A stretch of DNA of 64,000 bases, taken from SIG589 sp045652465 (lineage in GTDB: Bacteria > Bacillota > Clostridia > Oscillospirales > Acutalibacteraceae). This document shows positions 1 to 7,457 of this stretch, piece by piece. Under the pieces are notes generated by a model. That model worked only from the letters and a program-made list of their open reading frames with translations, was not told where the DNA came from and made no database searches. Each line of letters begins with the position of its first letter. Within the stretch, counting starts at the first letter, position 1. The stretch covers positions 1 to 64,000 of the forward strand of contig JAZRUI010000009.1 of the NCBI GenBank assembly GCA_045652465.1. The letters are read 5' to 3'. A program made the position numbers and the translations under genes.

Positions 1-315
1 ACAAAACAAAGAATGATTGAGTTGGAGCAGACGAGAGATGAGATTAAATTAAAACTCATCAAGGAAGAAATGAAGAAGCCCACAATCACCAAAGAGGGCT
101 TAGTATTATGGCTCAAGCATATTCAGAGCATGAGCTTGGAAACGAAGGAACACAAACAAAGACTGATTGACATTTTTGTAAACGCCGTATATCTCTACGA
201 CGACAAATTGGTCATAACATTTAATTATAAGGAAGCAAGCAAAACCGTAACTCTAAAAGAGGTAAACGGTTCGATTATAGAATGCTCAGGTGCACCAAAA
301 ATCCCGTTCACTTAA
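1..315 (+). CDS. Large serine recombinase, C-terminal fragment (5' end outside window)
   Basis: The frame is open from the first base, so this is the last 104 codons of a longer gene. The first 30 visible residues are charged and helical, like the coiled-coil region of large serine recombinases. They are followed by a tail with NAVYLYDDKLVITFNY near residues 73-88, a pattern I recognise from the C-termini of phage and conjugative-element integrases of Clostridia. The catalytic resolvase domain is not in view, so activity cannot be judged. Such genes normally sit at one end of the element they move, which suggests that an integrated element lies to the left. An intrinsic terminator follows directly. 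Confidence 0.78.
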   Translation, partial: TKQRMIELEQTRDEIKLKLIKEEMKKPTITKEGLVLWLKHIQSMSLETKEHKQRLIDIFVNAVYLYDDKLVITFNYKEASKTVTLKEVNGSIIECSGAPKIPFT

Positions 316-332
316 AGTGGGCGGGATTTTTA
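297..332 (+). terminator. Intrinsic terminator after serine recombinase
   Basis: AAAATCCCG pairs with CGGGATTTT around a TTCACT/AGTGGG inner stem, and a T-rich run follows. It overlaps the last codons and stop of the recombinase gene. Confidence 0.7.
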
Positions 333-425
333 CTTTTTACTTCTTACCTCTTCACTCTTACCTCAGCCAAAAACCTTGCGGAATTTTTGGGAAGTAATAA
401 GTAAAGTGGTAAGAGGTAATAAGTA
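331..425. repeat. Imperfect palindromic (MITE/REP-like) element
   Basis: The left arm (331-358, beginning TACTTTTTACTTCTTACC) is the imperfect reverse complement of the right arm (398-425, ending GGTAAGAGGTAATAAGTA). Between them is a second near-palindrome, CCAAAAACC...GGAATTTTTGG, at about 367-390. It carries no coding potential. It lies between the recombinase terminator and the next promoter, so it is either a small non-autonomous element or a trace of the integration junction. No second copy was noticed in the window. Confidence 0.55.
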
Positions 426-470
426 TTGCGATTGCCGCCATTTTTATGCTATAATACACGGGAGGCGGTG
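426..470 (+). promoter_or_regulatory. SigmaA-type promoter and ribosome site for the 190-residue membrane protein
   Basis: TTGCGA at 426-431, an 18 bp spacer and TATAAT at 450-455. A GGGAGGCGG ribosome site follows at 460-468, just before the ATG at 476. The -35 box overlaps the last bases of the palindromic repeat. Confidence 0.6.
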
Positions 471-475
471 AGATA

Positions 476-1048
476 ATGCTTGAATTTTCACAATCCAAAA
501 ACCAGATAATCATTAAACGAAACATAGCTTTTTTGGTAATAGGTGTTGTTGTTATAATAATGGCACTTGTGGGAGTTCAACTCGTTTTTGGATTATTGCC
601 TTTTGAAGAAGAATATACTTTTTCGAATATTTTGAGCTTGATTTTTGTTTGTGTTTGGGTAATTGCTATGCTGATTATCGGCATTTTTGCTCTTGCAACC
701 AACAATAAACAGATAACTATCAACAGTGATGGCATTCTGTGTGTATCCTGGTTTAGCAGGAAATTCGTGAAATGGGAAAATGTTAAGGATTGGGGATTAT
801 CTTATTGCGGAGAAACCCGAGGGATGTGGAATACATATCGTTTATATTTTGCCGAGCATGAGTGTCAAATAAAAACAGATTGCAAGAAAAAACTGAAAGG
901 TAAAATGATTAAAACTTTTGTTATTGGAAGCAATTATTTTGAGGCAGTAGCTAAAATAATTCCTTTTTGCGAAGAGAACACCAATATAACGCCCTTTATA
1001 GGTAAGTATGAGCGTTATCCAATAAACGAAACTGCAGTAAAGAGATGA
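476..1048 (+). CDS. Membrane protein of unknown function with PH-like domain
   Basis: This 190-residue protein has two hydrophobic segments (about residues 18-41 and 52-74). They are followed by a soluble region from residue 79 (KQITINSDGILCVSW...FVKWENVKDWGLSY) whose strand pattern resembles bacterial PH-like domains of small membrane proteins. I do not recognise a specific family and assign no function. It has its own promoter and a good ribosome site. The next gene starts 5 bases after its stop, so the two are probably cotranscribed. Its position beside a recombinase end and a palindromic repeat is consistent with accessory cargo. Confidence 0.55.
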   Translation: MLEFSQSKNQIIIKRNIAFLVIGVVVIIMALVGVQLVFGLLPFEEEYTFSNILSLIFVCVWVIAMLIIGIFALATNNKQITINSDGILCVSWFSRKFVKWENVKDWGLSYCGETRGMWNTYRLYFAEHECQIKTDCKKKLKGKMIKTFVIGSNYFEAVAKIIPFCEENTNITPFIGKYERYPINETAVKR

Positions 1049-1053
1049 TATAA

Positions 1054-1419
1054 GTGACAAAAAAAGAGTTCCGCGATAAATGGCTTAAAACCTTTGCTTC
1101 CTCACTACCGAAACAGGTTGTTGAAAAATATGCTAATGATTACATATGGCACATTTTTTCATATAATTTGCTCGATAAGGACACATATTCGGTAGGCGAT
1201 AGGGCACGAGCGGAGTTTGAAAAAGTCAACAAAAAAGGTGCGTTTTATATTGATTGGGATTTTGATGATGAGCCTAACGAACTCACTTATGACTTGTGTG
1301 CTCCGAAAGCGCTTGATAAATTTTCCGAGATTTATGTTGTGGGCAAGGATTTTGAATGGACCTATATTAAAACGCACGAGGGAGATTTGTGTGGTCCGTA
1401 TTTTTTAAAGCTTAAATAG
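1054..1419 (+). CDS. DUF4275-like small protein
   Basis: A 121-residue cytoplasmic protein starting at GTG. It carries WHIFSY at residues 32-37 and a C-terminal block FEWTYIKTHEG..CGPYF at 100-117. I recognise both as hallmarks of the DUF4275 family of small Firmicute proteins, whose function is unknown. The N-terminal part has the expected (K/R)xxWxxxF helix. It is the second gene of a two-gene unit with the upstream membrane protein and is followed by a shared bidirectional terminator. The family name is from memory; the function is left open. Confidence 0.6.
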   Translation: MTKKEFRDKWLKTFASSLPKQVVEKYANDYIWHIFSYNLLDKDTYSVGDRARAEFEKVNKKGAFYIDWDFDDEPNELTYDLCAPKALDKFSEIYVVGKDFEWTYIKTHEGDLCGPYFLKLK

Positions 1420-1427
1420 ATAAAAAT

Positions 1428-1460
1428 AAAAACACCTTCATTCTTGAAGGTGTTTTTATT
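1428..1460. terminator. Bidirectional intrinsic terminator
   Basis: AAAAACACCTTCA - TTCT - TGAAGGTGTTTTT forms a perfect 13 bp stem with A-rich and T-rich flanks. It sits between the convergent DUF4275-like gene and psd and can stop transcription from both sides. Confidence 0.85.
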
Positions 1461-2280
1461 TATTTCCAATGCATTGTCCCATCTTAACGGGGGTTTCCTC
1501 ATAGCGGGCGGTTGCATCAAAATATCGCTCATCTATTATAGCAGCATCCTTTTCCAGCAAAACAACAACGGTGCTGCCGCCATAAAGGAACATTCCTTTT
1601 TCCTCTCCGCGCGAAAACTCATATTCGCCGTGGAGATTTTTTATTTTTCCAACCAGCATGGCGCCAACCTCAATTTGGGTAACGGTGCCAAAGTTTTCGG
1701 TTTGCATAACGGTGTATTCGCGGCAGTTTTCGCAAAAAACAGGATAGCTTTCGAGCGCAATGGGGCGAACGGTGTGTAGCCTGCCTTTAATGAATTTGTT
1801 TTCTCCCTTTTTGCCGTTATCAATATAAGCGTATCTATGATAATGGTCAACGCAAAGTCGAAAAACAAGGCAAATGCCATCGCGGTAGCGCTTTGCAAGC
1901 TCTTCGTCCTTCAAAAGCGACTGAATGGTGTAGCGGCTTTGCTTTATGGGCAAAACGGTGTCGCCATCAATGCGGTATGCCGAAAGCAAACCATCGCAGG
2001 GGGAGATAAGGTGGCTTTTATCGTTATCAACAGGGCGTAGGCCATCCTTAATTTTGCGGCAAAAACAGTCGTTAAAGCACCTAAAACCGCTTGCAACATA
2101 ATCATCGAGATTTATATTGTTTTTGGCAACAAAACGCTTTATAAGCCATTTTGAAGCCCGGGAGCTTAAATATGCGCCGCAAAGCTTAGAAATCCATCGC
2201 GCGGTGAGCAGTTTTAAAATAATTCTGCCGAACGCGGTTTGATATAAAAAGCCGAGCGCGCCTTTTTCTCTTTTCTTCAT
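1456..2280 (-). CDS. psd: Phosphatidylserine decarboxylase proenzyme
   Basis: Decarboxylates phosphatidylserine to phosphatidylethanolamine at the membrane. The 274-residue proenzyme carries GGST at residues 234-237. The family cleaves itself before this serine (S236) to form a beta chain and a pyruvoyl-bearing alpha chain; the usual motif is LGST or GGST. SPCDG at 93-97 supplies the conserved Asp (D96), and DHYHR at 145-149 the conserved His pair. The length fits the shorter Gram-positive type. The gene is last in a four-gene minus-strand operon, one base after the pssA stop and without its own clear ribosome site, so translational coupling is likely. Confidence 0.93.
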   Translation of the reverse strand: MKKREKGALGFLYQTAFGRIILKLLTARWISKLCGAYLSSRASKWLIKRFVAKNNINLDDYVASGFRCFNDCFCRKIKDGLRPVDNDKSHLISPCDGLLSAYRIDGDTVLPIKQSRYTIQSLLKDEELAKRYRDGICLVFRLCVDHYHRYAYIDNGKKGENKFIKGRLHTVRPIALESYPVFCENCREYTVMQTENFGTVTQIEVGAMLVGKIKNLHGEYEFSRGEEKGMFLYGGSTVVVLLEKDAAIIDERYFDATARYEETPVKMGQCIGNK

Positions 2281-2281
2281 A

Positions 2282-2980
2282 TTAACTGCAACGCTGAAGG
2301 GTTATGATGAATATAGCAATAAATTCAATCGCTCCAACGCCGATAAGCATAAAGATTCCCTTTAAGCCAAGTTTTTTGAGCTGGAACGGGGTTAGGAACA
2401 AAACGGCAGTAATAAGCGCTGTGAAGATATAAACGAGGGTTAAATCAGCGGGGATTAAATATTGGAAAAGTGCAACAGAGGGGAAGATGATTGCGGCGCT
2501 TGTAACGGGAAGACCGAGATAATATTTTCTTGCGCCATCCTCGGTTGCCTGGCGCTCTTCTTCGCTAACATTAAAATATGCAAGGCGAATCATTGCGGCA
2601 AGAACATAAAGCACAAGGAATGCAAAAATAACCATTTTTGCGGCGGTTAAATACCAGGGTCTGCTGCTCTCTTCAACAAGAGCTCCGAGCATGGGCGAGG
2701 TTCTTATGAAGGCTGCGCCGATGCAGGCGGGCAAAACGCCGAAGGCAACGAGATCCGAAAGCGAATCGATTTGAATGCCAAACTTGCGTTCAGAGTCCGT
2801 GCGACCCTTCTTGGTGTTGGCAACCTTGCCGTCGAATGCATCACAAAGTCCGCAAAACAGCAAGAAGAAAATTCCCATAAATGGGTGACCGCTTCCGCCG
2901 AGCGTTATAACAATACCCGAGCTTGCCGAAAGCAAGGAGAGATATGTCAGTATAACGGTGTAATCATAAATACCTATCAT
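2282..2980 (-). CDS. pssA: CDP-diacylglycerol--serine O-phosphatidyltransferase
   Basis: Joins serine to CDP-diacylglycerol to make phosphatidylserine, the substrate of the next gene, psd. The 232-residue multi-pass protein has the CDP-alcohol phosphotransferase signature: D47, D50, G51, A54, then G68, D72 and D76 (DAFDGKVAN...GIQIDSLSD). The position after A54 is Asn rather than the Arg written in the general consensus, but the metal-binding aspartates are all present. The start is set by AGGAGG at 2989-2994, and the ATG overlaps the upstream stop (ATGA). The SerA/SerC genes at 44-47 kb could supply the serine. Confidence 0.93.
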   Translation of the reverse strand: MIGIYDYTVILTYLSLLSASSGIVITLGGSGHPFMGIFFLLFCGLCDAFDGKVANTKKGRTDSERKFGIQIDSLSDLVAFGVLPACIGAAFIRTSPMLGALVEESSRPWYLTAAKMVIFAFLVLYVLAAMIRLAYFNVSEEERQATEDGARKYYLGLPVTSAAIIFPSVALFQYLIPADLTLVYIFTALITAVLFLTPFQLKKLGLKGIFMLIGVGAIEFIAIFIITLQRCS

Positions 2981-4077
2981 TTTTCGTTCCTCCTCTTATC
3001 CTTTTTGGATAAGGCATAGCAGCCGCCTAAAACGACGATGCCGCAAATAATAATGCAAATATAAAATGAAAGCGAACGGCTCAAAAGCTCTAAAAACGCG
3101 GGGTTTGCAATTTCGAGCTCGCCAAAGCCATCAAGCATAAGATAATCCGTAACACCCATTGAACCGGGGATGGGGATGCAGTGTGCTCCGAGAGTGACAT
3201 CGGTTTGTGTGAAGAAAACGCGAACGGCTTCTTTAAGGCTTCCGCCCTCGGCAAGATATGCAAACGGCGTTATGGCAATTTGGCAAATGCGTTGCAAAAG
3301 GTTGAAAATGAAAACCCAAAAAAGCGTTTTGCCCTTGCCCTTTAACATATCGGTTTGCTCCGAATAATTTTCCATCTTGGCATCAAGCCGCATAAGCGTT
3401 TGCGCAGGGTTATGAATAAGATGGAGCTTTGCGGCGATTTTAACCGCGCCGCGGCAAATCATTCGCATAACGCCCTTTTTGCAAATGAGCAAAATAAAGA
3501 GAAGCAAAAGCGCAAGCAAGAAAAGCATTCCAAAGGTTATGAGAGCCATTGAAAGCGAATCGAAATTCGAAAGAAGGTTAGGGAAGGCGAAAACCGAAAT
3601 AAGGCCTAAAAGAACTATCGCCGCCGTGTACATAATCAGGTTAGCGAGCAGGATAACGGTTGTAACGGTTCCGGGGATGCCATCCTTTATCATAAAATAT
3701 GCGCTGGCGGGTTGCCCACCCGTTGCGGAGGGCGTTATAGCGGAAAAATAAATATCCGCCGCCGAATAAAGGTTGCCCCTGCCGATTCCCTTGTGATACC
3801 CGAATGCACCGCAAAGGGCAACAAGCGCCAACCCCTCGAAAACAATGAATCCTATCATCGAAAGCAGGGCGGCAGTAACCCAAAACGGGTCAGCATGGCG
3901 CACGAAATTTATAAAGGCAGTAAGCGAAAAATCCTTCGCGTGGGAAACAACAGCCCAAATGCTAAGCATAGAAATAGCAATAAAAACAAAGGTCCAAACG
4001 GCCTTGCTTTTTGGGTTGAAGGCTGCGGTGTCGCTGCCCGTTGTGGTTGCGGCGTGTCGCTGTTTTCTAAACGGCAC
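2977..4077 (-). CDS. YbhN/LPG-synthase-TM family membrane protein (flippase-like)
   Basis: A 366-residue integral membrane protein with about eight hydrophobic segments. It includes the conserved stretch around SAITPSATGGQPASAYF and GSMGVTDYLML, typical of the UPF0104/YbhN family related to the membrane half of lysyl-phosphatidylglycerol synthase (MprF). There is no C-terminal aminoacyl-transfer domain, so lipid lysinylation is not expected. The family is thought to move or sense lipids; here, between PAP2 and pssA, a role in phospholipid handling is inferred. It starts at GTG behind an AAAGGGGT site and overlaps pssA by 4 bases. Confidence 0.8.
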   Translation of the reverse strand: MPFRKQRHAATTTGSDTAAFNPKSKAVWTFVFIAISMLSIWAVVSHAKDFSLTAFINFVRHADPFWVTAALLSMIGFIVFEGLALVALCGAFGYHKGIGRGNLYSAADIYFSAITPSATGGQPASAYFMIKDGIPGTVTTVILLANLIMYTAAIVLLGLISVFAFPNLLSNFDSLSMALITFGMLFLLALLLLFILLICKKGVMRMICRGAVKIAAKLHLIHNPAQTLMRLDAKMENYSEQTDMLKGKGKTLFWVFIFNLLQRICQIAITPFAYLAEGGSLKEAVRVFFTQTDVTLGAHCIPIPGSMGVTDYLMLDGFGELEIANPAFLELLSRSLSFYICIIICGIVVLGGCYALSKKDKRRNEK

Positions 4078-4081
4078 AGGC

Positions 4082-4744
4082 TTACCCCTTTCTTATGAAT
4101 CGTGAATTAAGGCGTTTGAAAACTCGTTCAGTCTTGAAGCGGCGGCTTAAATAAAGCGAAATTTCGCCAACCAAGATTGCCGCGGGAATATCGAGTATCA
4201 AATGCTGTCTGACAAATAAAACGGTAATGAAAACCAAAACCGCAAAAATAGCATAAACGGGAACAATCCATCGACCAATCTTTTTAAGTCCGAAGCTTGT
4301 GCGGAAGATTATCCAGCTTTCAAGGCAGTGGATAGAAGGGAAAAGGTTGGTTGGTGTGTCGATGGTGTAGATAAGCTTGGTGAGCTTTCCGAAAATATCG
4401 TTGCCGAGGATTTCGGGGCGCGCCATAGCGGTCGGCAAAAGCAAGAATATCGCAAGGCAAATGATTTTTGCGATAATCTCGGCCGAGATAACGCGCAGGG
4501 CAAAATTCTCCTCCTCGCGGGCAACCGATAAATAACCGACAACCCATTGAACATAGGAGAGAATGTAAATAATGATAAAAGCCGAAATGAAGGGGATTTT
4601 ATGGTCTATAGGAAGGCTGATATCGTAATGATGACCGCCATCGGTCAGGAGCTTGGTAACGAAATAAACCGAAGCACCGGCTATTATGATGGCGATAACG
4701 GGAATTATCGAATATTTAGGAATGAGCTTCTTCAAGAATTTCAT
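4082..4744 (-). CDS. PAP2-superfamily membrane phosphatase
   Basis: A 220-residue membrane protein with about six hydrophobic segments. It carries two of the type 2 phosphatidic acid phosphatase motifs: FPSIHC at 135-140 (catalytic-type H139) and VRQHLILD at 178-185 (H181 nucleophile position, D185). The first KxxxxxxRP motif is not obvious, as in the TNLFPSIHC subgroup of Firmicute PAP2 proteins. It probably removes a phosphate from a lipid phosphate on the outer face of the membrane; the exact lipid is unknown. It is first in the operon with ybhN-like, pssA and psd, and has a good AGAGGGGG ribosome site. Confidence 0.82.
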   Translation of the reverse strand: MKFLKKLIPKYSIIPVIAIIIAGASVYFVTKLLTDGGHHYDISLPIDHKIPFISAFIIIYILSYVQWVVGYLSVAREEENFALRVISAEIIAKIICLAIFLLLPTAMARPEILGNDIFGKLTKLIYTIDTPTNLFPSIHCLESWIIFRTSFGLKKIGRWIVPVYAIFAVLVFITVLFVRQHLILDIPAAILVGEISLYLSRRFKTERVFKRLNSRFIRKG

Positions 4745-4782
4745 TATGCTACCCCCTCTACTAATACCACATAGTTACTGTT

Positions 4783-4811
4783 ATTATATAATATTTTGTC
4801 GAAATAAGCAA
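4783..4811 (-). promoter_or_regulatory. Promoter of the PE-synthesis operon
   Basis: On the minus strand TTGCTT (4806-4811), a 17 bp spacer and TATAAT (4783-4788), with a leader of about 35 bases to the PAP2 ATG. The rest of the 4745-4951 gap holds only this and the divergent citrate synthase promoter. Confidence 0.65.
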
Positions 4812-4890
4812 CAACAAAAAATTCCTCTTTTGTCGATTTTTGCGTCCTTCGAAAGGGGAGTTTTTTAAAAACATAACAACCAGTTTTTTG

Positions 4891-4919
4891 TTGATTTACA
4901 GGGCAAAAAATGGTATTAT
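4891..4919 (+). promoter_or_regulatory. Promoter of citrate synthase
   Basis: TTGATT (4891-4896), 17 bp, TATTAT (4914-4919). An AAAGGAA ribosome site lies near 4939 before the ATG at 4952. Confidence 0.7.
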
Positions 4920-4951
4920 ATTATTAACAACTAAAAAGAAAGGAAAAGCAG

Positions 4952-6310
4952 ATGAAATCCTACTCTGAAATTACCCCCTACATTCAAAAAATGTCTGAAA
5001 TCTCGCAAAGCGGCAACGGAATAAAACCCGAGATGTATGCGCTTCATAAGGTTAATCGCGGTCTTCGCGATTTGAACGGTAACGGCGTTGTAACGGGTCT
5101 AACCGAGGTTTCCCACATAAAGGCAAAAGAAGTCCTCGCTGACGGAACGGTGTGTCCCTGCGAAGGTCAGCTTTTTTATCGCGGAATAAATGTCCGCGAT
5201 TTGGTTGCAGGCTTCAAGGCGGATAACCGCCTGGGTTTTGAAGAAACGGTTTATCTTTTGCTTTTCTCGAAACTGCCCAACGAGCAGGAGCTTGCCGAAT
5301 TTTCGGCAACCCTTTCGGAATATCGTTCGCTGCCGACATCCTTTGTCCGCGATATGATTCTAAAGGCTCCCGGCAGGGATATGATGAACATAATATCTCG
5401 AAGCGTTTTGGCGCTTTATGCATATGATGAAAACCCTGATGATACATCCGTTCCCAATGTTTTGCGCCAGTGCTTGCAGCTGATTGCGATGTTCCCGTTA
5501 TTATCGATTTACAGTTATCATTCATATCAGCACTATCATCTTGGCAAGAGCCTTTTTATTCATCATCCGAAATCGGGGCTCTCAACCGCCGAAACCCTGC
5601 TTAACATCCTGCGCGAGGATGGAGAATATAGCGATTTAGAGGCCAAAATTTTGGATTTGGCGCTTATTCTTCACGCTGAACATGGCGGCGGTAATAATTC
5701 AACCTTCACAACCCATGTTGTAACATCTTCGGGAACCGATACCTATTCGGCCGTTTCGGCTGCGCTCGGCTCGCTGAAGGGCCCGCGTCACGGCGGCGCA
5801 AACATCAAAGTTGTTCGTATGTTTGATGATATGCAGCAAAGCATAAACACCAAGAATGAAGGCGAGATTAAGGATTATCTTGCAAAGCTTCTTAATCGTG
5901 AAGCCTTCGACCGTTTGGGTCTTATTTATGGAATGGGTCACGCGGTTTATTCGCTGTCCGACCCCCGCTCGGATATATTAAAGCAGTGCGCTCGTGAGCT
6001 TGCCGCCGAAAAAGGCAGGGAAGAGGAGTTTGCGCTTTATGAAACGGTTGCAAGGTTAGCGCCCGAAATTATTTCCGAAAAGCGCAAAATGTATAAGGGC
6101 GTTAGCGCTAATGTCGATTTTTATTCGGGACTTATTTATCGTATGCTCGAGCTGCCCTGCGAACTTTTCACTCCCTTGTTCGCAACCGCTCGAATAGCGG
6201 GTTGGAGCGCCCATAGAATCGAAGAAATTCAAAATTCAGGCAAGATAATCCGCCCCGCATATATCAATGTTAAAGAAGAAGGAGTGTATAACAGTCTTAA
6301 TGAAAGATAA
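4952..6310 (+). CDS. gltA: Citrate synthase
   Basis: Condenses acetyl-CoA and oxaloacetate to citrate. The 452-residue protein has all three catalytic residues in their family motifs: H280 in GPRHGGAN, H330 in GMGHAVY and D389 in VDFYSG, plus the LHAEHGG loop at 240-246. The insertion around HYHLGKSLFIHHP is typical of the Clostridial type II-like branch. No aconitase or isocitrate dehydrogenase gene is in the window, so citrate here may feed glutamate synthesis rather than a full cycle. It has its own promoter, and the chromate-transporter pair follows in an overlapping arrangement. Confidence 0.93.
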   Translation: MKSYSEITPYIQKMSEISQSGNGIKPEMYALHKVNRGLRDLNGNGVVTGLTEVSHIKAKEVLADGTVCPCEGQLFYRGINVRDLVAGFKADNRLGFEETVYLLLFSKLPNEQELAEFSATLSEYRSLPTSFVRDMILKAPGRDMMNIISRSVLALYAYDENPDDTSVPNVLRQCLQLIAMFPLLSIYSYHSYQHYHLGKSLFIHHPKSGLSTAETLLNILREDGEYSDLEAKILDLALILHAEHGGGNNSTFTTHVVTSSGTDTYSAVSAALGSLKGPRHGGANIKVVRMFDDMQQSINTKNEGEIKDYLAKLLNREAFDRLGLIYGMGHAVYSLSDPRSDILKQCARELAAEKGREEEFALYETVARLAPEIISEKRKMYKGVSANVDFYSGLIYRMLELPCELFTPLFATARIAGWSAHRIEEIQNSGKIIRPAYINVKEEGVYNSLNER

Positions 6311-6878
6311 CAAAAAAAGCCGCCTTAAAACCATTTGGCGGTTGTTCTCGGTCTTCTTTAGAATAGGCGCGTTCACCTTTGGCGGCGGCTATGCGATGAT
6401 TCCCCTCATTCAGCATGAAACGGTTGAAAAGAATGGCTGGATTTCGGATGATGATATTCTCGAAATTGTTGCCATTGCCGAATCAACTCCGGGACCCATC
6501 GCGATAAACACGGCAACATTCGTAGGCTATAAAACCTGCGGTGTATTAGGTTCCGCCGCAGCAACCTTCGGTGTTGTTTTGCCCTCGTTCGTAATAATCT
6601 CGGTCATAGCCCGTTTGCTTTCCGAATTCAGCGATATTAAAGCGGTTAAATATGCCTTCAACGGTATTCGTGCGGGCGTTTTGGCGCTGGTGTTCAAAGC
6701 GCTTTATACAATGTTCAAAAAATCCAAGAAAAATTTGCTCGCTTATATCGTTATGGCATCCGCATTTGTAGTTACTGCATTCTTCGGCGTAAATGTGCTT
6801 TGGGTGGTTATCGCCTGCGCGATATTCGGCATTGTTTCCTCCCTTATAATTGATAGGAAGGAGCGTGCCATTAAATGA
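6300..6878 (+). CDS. Chromate transporter, first half-size subunit
   Basis: A 192-residue membrane protein of the CHR family. It has FRIGAFTFGGGYAMIP near the N-terminus and ESTPGPIAINTATFVG, the two most conserved blocks of ChrA. Half-size CHR proteins are encoded in pairs and are thought to assemble as a heteromer with antiparallel topology; export of chromate by such short pairs is shown in few species, so the real substrate is open. ATG 6300 is preferred over the in-frame ATG at 6267 because an AAGGAG site at 6279-6284 precedes it, although the 15-base spacing is long. It overlaps the citrate synthase end by 11 bases. Confidence 0.85.
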   Translation: MKDNKKSRLKTIWRLFSVFFRIGAFTFGGGYAMIPLIQHETVEKNGWISDDDILEIVAIAESTPGPIAINTATFVGYKTCGVLGSAAATFGVVLPSFVIISVIARLLSEFSDIKAVKYAFNGIRAGVLALVFKALYTMFKKSKKNLLAYIVMASAFVVTAFFGVNVLWVVIACAIFGIVSSLIIDRKERAIK

Positions 6879-7441
6879 TTTATTTAGAACTTTTATGGAC
6901 CTTCTTTAAGATAGGCGCGCTAACCTTCGGCGGCGGCTACGCAATGTTGCCGCTAATCCAAAGCGAGGCTATTTCGCAAGGCTGGGTAACCCAACCCGAA
7001 ATTGTAAATTTCATCGCCGTCAGCGAATCAACCCCCGGTCCCTTTGCTATTAATATGGCAACCTATATAGGAACCGACCAAGGCGGAATTTTAGGCGCGA
7101 TTTGTGCAACCTTGGGCGTTGTTTTGCCCTCGTTTATAATTATACTTATAGTTGCCCGTTGCTATGAAAAATTCAAGACCAACCGCTTTGTTGCGGGCGC
7201 AATGACGGGGCTTAAACCCGCCGTTGTCGGTCTTATTGCCGCCGCAATTGTGTCGATTGGCAAAATCGTTTTCATTCCTGCAGGCTATTCGGCAGCCATC
7301 TTCAAAAGCGAAGGATTATATCTGTCAATCGTGCTCTTTTTGGGAATGGCGGTGCTCGCCTTTAAAAAGGTGCATCCCATTATAATAATTTGTCTTTCCG
7401 CCGCAATAGGCATTGCCGCAGGCTATGCCTTTGGAATGTAA
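6875..7441 (+). CDS. Chromate transporter, second half-size subunit
   Basis: The 188-residue partner of the preceding gene, which it overlaps by 4 bases (ATGA). It repeats the family blocks: FKIGALTFGGGYAMLPLIQ at the N-terminus and SESTPGPFAINMATYIG in the middle, followed by several hydrophobic segments. The tight overlap supports equal production of the two halves. The clear resemblance between the two subunits indicates an old gene duplication. It belongs to the CHR short-chain group; the transported anion is not evident from sequence. Confidence 0.86.
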   Translation: MIYLELLWTFFKIGALTFGGGYAMLPLIQSEAISQGWVTQPEIVNFIAVSESTPGPFAINMATYIGTDQGGILGAICATLGVVLPSFIIILIVARCYEKFKTNRFVAGAMTGLKPAVVGLIAAAIVSIGKIVFIPAGYSAAIFKSEGLYLSIVLFLGMAVLAFKKVHPIIIICLSAAIGIAAGYAFGM

Positions 7442-7457
7442 AACCGAGGTGTCTTTG

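Noticed and set aside
331..425. Possible CRISPR repeats
   Set aside because: Only one inverted pair, no regularly spaced direct repeats and no cas genes anywhere in the window.
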